Assembly (NCBI GenBank): GCA_017165825.1
Contig: CM029384.1
Span: forward strand, 18,227,067-18,291,066
Length of the DNA: 64,000 nt
Source: Hepsetus odoe
Taxonomy: Eukaryota; Chordata; Actinopteri; Characiformes; Hepsetidae
Direction: 5' to 3'
In this document: positions 55,649 to 64,000 of the stretch, one piece after another
How positions within the stretch are numbered: the stretch's first letter is position 1
Layout of the letters: each line of letters starts with the position of its first letter
Notes under the pieces: model-generated
What the model was told of the DNA's origin: nothing
Databases searched by the model: none
Seen by the model: the letters and a program-made list of their open reading frames with translations, nothing else
Position numbers and translations under genes: made by a program

Positions 55649-57167
55649 TGTACAAGTGCAGCTGCAGTGTGAAATGTGCCAAGATGTGCTCCTCTGAATT
55701 TAATGTTAAATTAACTAAGATAGCAGCTTCTCTGCAAATAGGAGACAGTTCAGTTCACTGTAAAGCACAGGTCTTAAATGTAATCTAAATGACAGAGTCA
55801 TTAACAAGAAAAGCCTAATATTATTAATATAGAAAAGCAAATGAAGAAGAGATAAGTCAGTGCTAATACACTTATTTAAGTTCTTTTCCAGCAAAATCTT
55901 TATTAGCTTGTCTGTATCAAAACAGATTCTGTGAAACATAACACTGGTGTGCCAAGTGCAGTTGCACTGTGTTATTATCTGCACCGTGTCTTCTAACCCA
56001 AGTACACCTGGTCCTGAGGATCTGATTTAATGAGGCTTTAAGGCACGGATGGGAAACCAACATATTTTGCCACGTTCTGTGTTGGATAGTTTTATTATCC
56101 TTTCTGTTGCTTAATTTGAAAGCTTGTTGGTTCCATCTCTCCTTTCATTCAGTTAATTCAACAGGTCATTAAACTCTGCAATCTCTGCAAAGAAAGAATG
56201 GTCTGCATTTTTTTAAATGCACTGGTGTTTTGTAGAAAATGTAGTAGAAATGGAAATGAAAATTCAAAATAACATATTTTTCTTTACTTGATTTGGAAAG
56301 AAATACCCTTTAATTGAAATAATGTTCTTTAATGTGTTTGAGGCATGTTTCACAGATGTGTTTTTTTTAAACATGACATTTTTATTGATTTTCTTCAGGG
56401 GTTATGTATGTGAATATGGCACAGTAAGGAGAGGATATTTGATAGTTTTGTGAGAATTGCATAGAACAATGTTTTGAAAAGAGAAACATTAAATGCTTTT
56501 CTTTATACAGTATATTATGCACCATATTCATTGTGTTATAATGCACTTTTACTAGGATGGGTTTTTTCTTACTGTTTTTTTTTTTTTCAATAAAAAAAAA
56601 AAAAGAAAAAAAAACCCTTCCCTTCCTCTTTTTCTATCTGCTTTTGATGTCCAACCAGACCTCACTGCCATCTGGGGGGTGTCAGAGAACAAATGTCTTT
56701 CAAGCCTGGCTTGTGTCAGATATAATCACTCTATAATCAAGGCTTGTCATTTTCCCTCTCAAAGATCTGTGTCACTCAGGCCTTGCATCATCCCAGAGGG
56801 AGCCGAAGCTCAAAGCGAGCCCCCTGGTGGATATGAAACAGAGAACACAAAGCCACACTATTTCAACTTGAACATCCACACACCCAGGGGGCTGTGACCT
56901 TTAGTATGATCCTTTCATAGGCAACAGCTTGGCATAACGTGTGAGCCCATTCAGACTTTAAATTTTGCTCCAAAAAAGGGGTTACACACATACACAAATA
57001 TACTGAGTAATAATGACAGAATGTAACTGTATGTGCTATAAAGAAACGTTAACATTTAATCTATTAAATAAATTATAGAACAATTTGCACTCAAGTATTT
57101 TTACTGCAGCAATATCTAGCACGTATCACTTGTCAGTATCAAGTTAAACGTAATTGCCCTCAAGCAT
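55649..57167. other. Gene-free spacer, 1.5 kb
   Basis: A T-run and A-run pair lies at about 56573-56615. No exon or named repeat is seen. Confidence 0.5.
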
Positions 57168-57384
57168 TTCAGCAGTGGCCTAGTGGCTAGGGAGTTGGCC
57201 CCAGGATCAGAAGATTTTGATTCCCAGGTTAGTAGGTTACCCTGAGTTACCCTTGGGCAAGGTACCATCCCTGTCACTGCTCCCCGGTTGCTTTCAATAG
57301 CTGCCCCCTGCTGCACGTGTTTGTGTGTGGGTTAAATGCAGAGGTATAATTTCATTGGGGTGACAAGAATGGTCACTTTCACAT
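57168..57384 (+). mobile_element. SINE-A copy, tail shortened
   Basis: Head GCAGTGGCCTAGTGGCTAGG, core GGGCAAGGTACCATCCCTGT, and a tail that lacks most of the CTGTGCTGTG run, ending GGTCACTTTCAC. Confidence 0.8.
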
Positions 57385-57450
57385 TTCCTGAGGGTTCCTC
57401 CATGACACTGCAGTTAGTGAAAGTTTTTTCCTTACTTTGGTCTTCTTTAT

Positions 57451-57850
57451 ATACAGTGTCTTGCTAAAAAGGTTATACATTCTATTCTTTAATTTGACTG
57501 CTTTCAGCTTTGAATATGGCATGCATTTGCCATGCTATCACTCCTAAAAGCTTATGCAATGTCACATTTATTTCCTTCCACAGCTGCAAATTTTTGCCAA
57601 GATCTTCAGTTTATAATGGGAAAGTCGGACCGCCATTGCATAAAGCCTGCTCCAGCACGTCCCAAACATTCCCAGTGGGGTAAAGGTCTGGGCCAATCCA
57701 TGTGTGAAAATAATGTCTCCCTGAACCACTCCTATACAATTTGTGCCAAACGAATCCTATCTTATATGTTAAATGCACGCACCATCACGGAAGAAAAAAA
57801 CCCATTGATGTAAGAACCTGGTCATTCTGAATATTCAGATGCTCAGCTAA
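57451..57850 (-). mobile_element. Tc1-like fragment, antisense coding
   Basis: Starts beside TA with CAGTGTCTTGCTAAAAAGG. It contains GTAAAGGTCTGGGCCAATCC and GAACCACTCCTATACAATTT, phrases typical of the antisense strand of a fish Tc1-like transposase. No right end found. Confidence 0.55.
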
Positions 57851-58019
57851 CTTTATTTTTGGGTACATAACAGGGTTGCAACCCTAGATCATAACACTGC
57901 CCCCACAGGCTTGTATGGTCTTGTATAACACTAGGCATGATTGGTGAATCATTTGATTCACTGCTGTTCTTATTCTGATGTGCCCGTGGAACATACCAAT
58001 TCTGGAATTCTGTGAATTC

Positions 58020-58168
58020 TTCTATCGACCAAGAGGTTGCAGGTTTGAATCCTACCTCTAGTACCATTGAATTCCTGGGCAAAACCCTTAACCCCACGTT
58101 GCATCAAGGGTAACTGTCCTTGTAATCAGGCATTGTAAGTCACTCTTTATAAGAGTTAGCAAGAGTGT
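58020..58168 (+). mobile_element. SINE-B copy lacking its A box, fused to SINE-A
   Basis: AGAGGTTGCAGGTTTGAATCC to GTAAGTCACTCTTTATAAGAG. It runs without a gap into a headless SINE-A. Confidence 0.75.
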
Positions 58169-58292
58169 CTCACCAGTAGGTTGCCCTGAGGTACCCTTGA
58201 GCAAGGTACCATCCCCGTCACTCCTCCCCTGGCGCTTTCAATAGCTGCCCACTTCTGCATGGTGTTTGCATGGGTTAAATGCAGAGGTCCAA
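58169..58292 (+). mobile_element. SINE-A core and tail without a head
   Basis: CACCAGTAGGTTGCCCTGAG to GGTTAAATGCAGAGGTCCAA; both the head and the last part of the tail are missing. Confidence 0.78.
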
Positions 58293-58299
58293 TTTCATA

Positions 58300-58545
58300 T
58301 TAGAGGCAGTGGTGGCCTAGTGGTTAGGGAGTTACCCCTACATCAGAAGATTGTGGGTTCGCTTCCCTTAGGTAGGTTGCCCTGAGGTACCCTTGAGCAA
58401 GGTACCATCCCCATCACTGCTCCCCAGGCACTTTCAATAGCTGCACAGTGTTTGCATGGGTTAAATGCAGAGGTCCAATTTTGTTGTGGTTCATGTGTGC
58501 TGTGCTGTGCTGTGACCTTGCAATGACAAGGGTTGTCACTTTCAC
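58300..58545 (+). mobile_element. SINE-A copy, complete, tail 1
   Basis: Head GAGGCAGTGGTGGCCTAGTG, core, and full tail ending GTTGTCACTTTCACTTTC. Directly downstream of the headless copy, in the same orientation. Confidence 0.86.
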
Positions 58546-59039
58546 TTTCTTTCAGCTAAATGCTGTAAATGGAGTCATTAGATCACATGCCTTTTTCCAT
58601 TGCTCTAGAGCTCAATCTTCACAAATCTTTTTTCCAAAAGACTTCACTAACACGCTGTTTTCTTAAGGCCACACAACTGTTCAACCCAAGAGCTTTGTCT
58701 TTGTGCATTTGGAATTGCTTTTGCATTTACTATTAAACAAATATCTGAGTTCTGCTGCTGATTTCACTGAACATTTATGTGGTCTCTGATTAAGATCAAT
58801 CAATATTTTTTTCCAATCACATTTATTCATTGAAGACAATAGTTTACCACTTTACTTCCACACACTAATCATACATTGGAAACATGATTAAAACATGTGA
58901 AACATCTTTTCCACAGGATATGTCTTCTGATATAGCTGTTTAAGAAGGAAGAAGCTACTCACTAAATCTAAAAGTTAAGATTAAACATTCAGTTGAAAGC
59001 TCTTACCAATTTTCTTCTTTAAATCCATGTTACCTTTTT

Positions 59040-59780
59040 TGGCCAGGTAGTGTAACATGTCTACTCAGGCCCTGCTTCCATCTTGCAAGCCTCATTGGCT
59101 AAACATTGTTTCAAGGTGTAGCAAATAATCTTCATGCAAGGCACAATGCAACTCATTTTGACCTTCATAATGCTTCTCCATCAACACTCTCAGAGCAAAC
59201 ATTGCATTGGTATTGCACTTTCTTTGCATAAAACCATACTGCTGTTCACTGATCCTCACCTCTTTTCTTAGCCTTAACCTAGCTTCTACTACTCTTTCCC
59301 ATAACTTCAAGCTGTGGTTGGTCAGCTTTATCCCACTAGTTGCTACAGCTCTGAGTATCATCATTATTCTTGAAAATTCAGAGGATTCAGAGGTTCAGAG
59401 GATTCAGAGGTTCGCGGTTCGAATCCCACCTCTAGCACTACCACCACTGGGTCCCTGAGCAAGACCCTTAACCCTGAATTGCTCCAGGGGGACTGTCCCT
59501 GTAATTAGGACATGTAAGTCGCTCTGGATAAGAGCGTCTGCTAAATGCCGTAAATGTAAATGTAAATGTATCCTAAACACCTTCTACACATCTGTCGCTC
59601 TGCTTATCCAATCCCTATAAGTCATTTTCTCCCTCCTTAATGTCCTCTTTAAAACCTCTCATACTCATACTCAACATACGTTTATCGTTAGCCTTTTCTA
59701 CCTCTTTTTTGTACTGCCCCTTACCACTTTGTACTCTAATTTCTTTCTTCCACCACAAGATTTCATTCTTCAGCCTAGAT
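59040..59780 (-). mobile_element. RTE-like LINE fragment interrupted by a SINE-B
   Basis: On the minus strand the right part (59780-59570) matches the linker also seen at 60640-60760 (AAAAGGCTAACGATAAACGT-like). The left part (59383-59040) encodes GIKLTNHSLKLWERVVEAR, EQQYGFMQRKC and GQNELHCAL of the reverse transcriptase. A SINE-B lies between them. Frames are broken. Confidence 0.75.
59384..59568 (+). mobile_element. SINE-B copy inside an RTE-like fragment
   Basis: Sense copy with box GGTTCGAATCCC, core and a well-kept tail (CTCTGGATAAGAGCGTCTGC, GTAAATGTAAATG). Its head is replaced by repeats of the phrase ATTCAGAGG. Confidence 0.85.
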
Positions 59781-60049
59781 ATCACCAAGCATGTAAAAGC
59801 AGGGGCAAATACTAATGTTATGAAAGGTTTGCACCATGGCTCGTTTCTTTTTTTTCACCTTTCACCATTATATAATTCGTTTTTTTTATTTACAACTTAT
59901 CCTTTTGCACCAGATCAACACATGACTCTTAAAATGAATTAGTTCATTTAAACCCCTGCATATTTAGCCCTGGGAACCACATGTAAAAATAAAATACCTG
60001 TTTAGATATTTTGAATCTAAAAGTACTGGAACTTCAAAAGCTGTTAGCG

Positions 60050-60052
<3 letters not shown>

Positions 60053-60082
<30 letters not shown>
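60053..60082. repeat. (GT)n microsatellite
   Basis: About 15 GT units. Confidence 0.95.
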
Positions 60083-60084
<2 letters not shown>

Positions 60085-60539
60085 TTCAGGCTGAGGGGGC
60101 AGGGCATGGGGTGTCTGGTCTCTTGACCTTATTTATTCATTTCTGATATTAAAGTTACAACTCTGCTTTGAGTGAAGTGAACCTGTTGAACCTTTCTTTA
60201 AAGACCCATGATTTTTGTAAAACAAAATTAACTATTTATCATAAAACTGCTTTGATTAATTACCATTTCAGAAACTCCTGAGGAAATATAATTGGCTCTG
60301 TTTGTTTCCTGACAATGATAAGTGGCCAGATGACTGAATAACTCCATCATGAGTTAATTGAACTCTGTATACATCTTTGGAACACCCCAACCAGAAGTGA
60401 AAAACTCTAAATTACTCCATTAATAAGGAACAAGTTAATAAGTTAGAGTCTTTAATAAAAAGCAGCAGCTTAGGTTTGAGTTTGCATAAGGCTTTGGTTA
60501 AGGAATTGAGGGATGATGGTGTAGCTAGTCTGGAGTACA

Positions 60540-61260
60540 TTTCAGAAAGAGTCCCCAATGGTATAGAGGACTTTGATGGGCATGCTGGTAAATAAAACAG
60601 ATGATTGAGGGGCAGGGCAAAAACAAGGTGGTAAAGGCTAAAGATAAGGTGTATGTTGAGTTGAGTTGTATGAGAGATTGGACACTAAAAAGGGAGAAAA
60701 GGACCTACACTGATTGACTAGACAGAGGAACAGGGCTCAGAAAGATGTGCAGTAGGTTAAGATGGCAAAGGATAAAATTGGGAACATACAAATGAGCAGA
60801 TGGAAGGAGTACTTTGAGGCACTGATGAAGGAAGAGAATTAATGAGAAAGAAAGTTGAATGGTGTGAGGATAGTGAACCAGAAGTGCAGTAGAGTAGCAA
60901 GATGGAAGTAAGGGCAGTTATTAAGAGGATGAAGAATGGAAAGGCTGTTGGTCCAAATGATATACCGGTGGAATCATGCATTTATGCAAGATGGCAGTGG
61001 AGTTTCTAATGTGTGTATGTATGGGGAAATAGCAGAGGTTTCACTTTTCAATAATAATGGTGATGCATAGAGTTGTAGTAACTACAGGGGGATAAGGTTG
61101 ATCAGCCACAGCATGATGTTATGGGAAGGAGTGGTAGAAGTTAGGTTAAGAAAAGATATAATTATTAGTGATGATTAGCAAGCAGCAGCATGGTTTTATA
61201 CTTGCTGAGAAAGAGTAACCACTGTGGCGACCCCTAATGGGAGGAGCCAAAAGAAGAAGA
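60540..61260 (+). mobile_element. RTE-like LINE fragment, sense
   Basis: Same family as 45182-47165. It carries the linker (RAQKDVQQV-like text near 60740), GATGAAGAATGGAAAGGCTG (MKNGKAVGPND) at about 60928, AACTACAGGGGGATAAGG (NYRGIR) at 61080, and the 3' end CACTGTGGCGACCCCTAATG at 61219. Many stops. Confidence 0.78.
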
Positions 61261-61590
61261 AGATGCTTGCTTAGGTACATTTTCTATGGTGCTGGCTATG
61301 TACTAATTTTATTATTTTGAAAATAATTATCTTATTTTGAAAATTACAGTGGGAGAAGTGGCTTTTCAATAGATAAGCATTGTTCACTCATCTTCCATTT
61401 GCCCCACTTATAGCTGCTACACACCCCTTCTGCCAGTTATGGGCCTTTTCCAGTTACATAAGTAGCCCATTCCTAACTGAGCTGGCATGCAGTTTAATAG
61501 CCCTACTTAACTTGCAATTGGCCATCAGAAACAAAATCATAAATCATCCATACAAACAAAATCTATATATACAAACACAATATATTAACA

Positions 61591-61809
61591 TGAAGTGAAA
61601 GTGACTCTTTTTCATTGTGAACACAATGCTTCTCTGCACAACAAAATGCTTCTCTGCATTTAACCCTTACACTCAAAGTATCAGGTGTCAGCTATATCTG
61701 GCACCTGAAGAGGAGTGATGGGAACAGTACAAGGGTATCTGAGGCTAACCTCAGATTGGTCTGGGACTCATACCCACAAATTTCCAATAATGGGGGCTAG
61801 TCCCTAACA
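61591..61809 (-). mobile_element. SINE-A copy, antisense, rearranged
   Basis: Starts GAAGTGAAAGTGACTCTTTT and ends GGGCTAGTCCCTAAC. It has an internal repeat of ACAAAATGCTTCTCTGCA-type text at about 61626-61660. Confidence 0.7.
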
Positions 61810-63304
61810 AATACACATGAGTCTTTGACGAATGCAAACAAGAAAGGTCTCATCGCTGATCCTTAATGTAATCTCACCTCTACCTTAAACTCATCTGTAT
61901 TCATATACACTCCTACTGCAGACAGTAAAGTTAAATTTGTTGCAACCACCACTGTTTGAAAAGTTAATTTGGTCTCTTGCCATTAGATAGAAGAAAAGTC
62001 CTTGGATGCTCTTGAAGTGAGTGACAATATTGAACATCATCGTGCAAGTGTGATCCTTGATGAAAACCCTGGCATGGAATATGAACAACACACTCATTGA
62101 CAATGTGGATATCAGCTCTTAAATGTGGCGAAGACAACAGATGGTGCCCTTGCAGAATGCACAAATGGCACCTACTAAAGGCCTTTCTTTGTAACATTTA
62201 CAAAAAACCAGGGCACTTGGAACAAAACTGGATCATCTCATTTGTCTAGCAAAGTGGTAGAGGACAAGCATGAGCTTCAGATCATTTGCCCCAGTGTAAT
62301 ATGGTGCATATCAAACTATCTTCCTACTGGAAGAATAATACGCACCATAAATTGGGGAAGATGCTATCAGCAGTGAATGTGATCATGTATGCAGTCTTTC
62401 CCCATTATAGCCCATCATGACTGGGTTGGTGATCGTTATCAAAAAGACTTCCTGCACTCACACAGCAGATTTAATGATAAATTCAAATTTACATGATTCT
62501 ATTTGTATGTGTTGCTATGGTATATGTATATTTTTTTAAGTTTCAGTCTTGGCCAAGCAAAAGGTTGTTACAGATTGCCCCAAAATATTAAGGTATGGTT
62601 TGCTCTGATATATGCTAAATATTCACATAAATTCACAAAAATAAAGTTATTGGGTTTTTTTCAAGTAATAGCCTTGACATACCTAAATCAACATTTTGAA
62701 ATCACAGAGCATGAATCTGAGCATCAACAAAGAGAGTCTACTGGTCTACTATTCACACACAAATGTAACCACATACAGTCTGTGATCTTTTAAAATGAAC
62801 CTCTGCAGAAAGGCAATGGTTAGCTTGTCCAAGAGTTTAAGGCCCACACTCAGCTGTATGCATGCAGCACATTGTTAACATATTAAAAATGTTAAAAATG
62901 AAACACATGGAACCCACAACACATTACAAATGCAAAGTTCATAACTTTGCTCAAGTCACAAAATGGTTGAGATGTATGAACATGTCTTGGTTGATGTCCC
63001 AGTGATTAGTGATATGAAATTTAACAGGTTTAGACTTGTTTATTTTGAACCTTTCTATTAGCACCAACACTACTGGGATAGTGGGTGCATAAGCCATTTT
63101 CATATGGACTCTAAACTCAAGGGAATTGCTTATGTCTCCTCCATATTATACTTCACGCCCTCAAGTCTTGTTTTATTTAATGGGCCCAGATTTAATCATT
63201 TCATCTCACGCCTGTTCTTTAGGGGGGCATTAGAGACTGCGGAAAGAGGAGACAGGCACATGTAAACCCTTTCACCTCTTTCCCTCTTCCAGTCCAAAAG
63301 CTGA
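61810..63304. other. Spacer, nothing firmly recognised
   Basis: About 1.5 kb. Overlapping short minus-strand frames at 61891-62197 have Cys and His residues but no family I can name. Possibly an old transposon; no splice or domain support. Confidence 0.35.
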
Positions 63305-63400
63305 TTTACCTTCTTCTTCTTTCGGCTGCTCCTGTTTAGGGGTAACCACAACGGATCATCTGTTTCCATTTCTTTTGGACCTCTGCACATCAAACAGCTG
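63305..63400 (-). mobile_element. RTE-like LINE 3' end, antisense
   Basis: On the minus strand GGAGCAGCCGAAAGAAGAAG and the preceding GATCCGTTGTGGTTACCCC correspond to the GATCC...GGCGACCCC 3' end of the elements at 47100 and 61220. Confidence 0.65.
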
Positions 63401-64000
63401 ACTTACCTAGCACACGAAATAAACACAGTCACCATTAGTGTCTGCACTGCATTATTAATAAAGCCTGTCTCTCTACTCTTTTTTGATAGATATGCAGGAC
63501 AGAATTCCTGATCCTCCCTTAGTCTTTCTAAATCATTCTTTAATGCCAGTACCAATCTCTATTCTACCCTGGTAAAATCTCTGTTTGCTTTGAGCTTATG
63601 CTGTTGCAAAAGGTACTCATATACATTCATGTTTACAAACAAACTCTGTGAGATCAGTTGGCCACAGTACAATGTAGATTCATATACTTTTTTAAAATCA
63701 GCACAGTTCAAACCTACATTTCAAGGGTTTGAAATTAAATTTCAATTGAAATAAAACTGAAATTAAGTTGAAATTAAATTTCAAAATCTTTTACAAAAGA
63801 CTGAATTTAGATTTACATTATTTGTCATATCCAAGTTTACAATGTTTTTATAAACCAGTTTTATAAACCATTCAGTGGTTAGACTGTCTAGTGGTCGGGT
63901 TGTAAATATTGTTTATTTAATCTTCTGAAACACTGATACGCTTTAACTTATCTTACAGATGGCTGTGTGCATTTTTCAGACATCTTTCTTAACTAAATCA
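63401..64000. other. Spacer to window end
   Basis: A short repeated phrase (GAAATTAAATTTCAA, about 63730-63785) is present. No gene is seen. Confidence 0.5.

Noticed and set aside
61891..62197. Cys/His-bearing minus-strand frames as a zinc-finger or transposase gene
   Set aside because: Spacing fits no finger motif I know, frames overlap and are short, and there is no splice support.
1..64000. CRISPR arrays, defence islands or other prokaryotic systems
   Set aside because: Spliced vertebrate genes and fish repeats throughout; no regularly spaced repeats and no bacterial-type gene cluster.

Overview
The window is a stretch of vertebrate nuclear DNA, almost certainly from a teleost fish. The genes have introns with consensus splice sites. 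Their proteins match vertebrate families (CANT1, MYADM, somatostatin receptor, LITAF). The intergenic DNA is AT-rich and full of fish-type repeats: tRNA-derived SINEs, Tc1/mariner relics, RTE-like LINE fragments and long (TA)n and (GT)n runs. I cannot name the species; an otophysan fish is only a guess from the repeat style.

Layout: (1) 1-3429, the last intron and last coding exon of cant1 (+). (2) 3.4-11 kb, repeats only: two SINE families, Tc1-like elements and MITEs. (3) 11.6-17.4 kb, two intact single-exon MYADM-like genes in tandem (+). (4) 17.6-30 kb, repeats, including a local duplication of about 415 bp. (5) 30.6-37 kb, a somatostatin receptor gene, most like sstr5 (-), with a CpG-rich presumed promoter at 36.2-37.0 kb. 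Its large exon does not end at its open-frame stop: a strong donor leads to two small in-phase exons that supply a C-tail ending in a PDZ-type motif. (6) 37-52 kb, repeats, including an internally deleted RTE-like LINE at 45.2-47.2 kb and a possible LTR remnant at 42.5-44.2 kb. (7) 52.1-54.9 kb, a four-exon LITAF-type gene (+) whose first coding intron appears to be GC-AG. (8) 55-64 kb, more MITE, SINE and LINE debris with no gene that I recognise.

The genes do not form a functional unit. CANT1 is an ER/Golgi nucleotidase, MYADM proteins are multi-spanning MARVEL membrane proteins, SSTR is a Gi-coupled peptide receptor and LITAF is an endosomal membrane zinc protein. The neighbourhood mixes families found on human 17q25 (CANT1, and SSTR2 as the paralogue) and 16p13 (SSTR5, LITAF). 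That fits an ancient paralogous region rather than an operon-like system.

I found no CRISPR array, prokaryotic-style system, tRNA or rRNA gene. The observations most worth checking are the spliced C-tail of the receptor, the GC-AG intron of the LITAF gene, SINEs that share one head but carry two different tails, the 415-bp duplication framed by a 57-bp repeat, and a pair of Tc1-like deletion derivatives. All comparisons with known families are from memory; no search was run.
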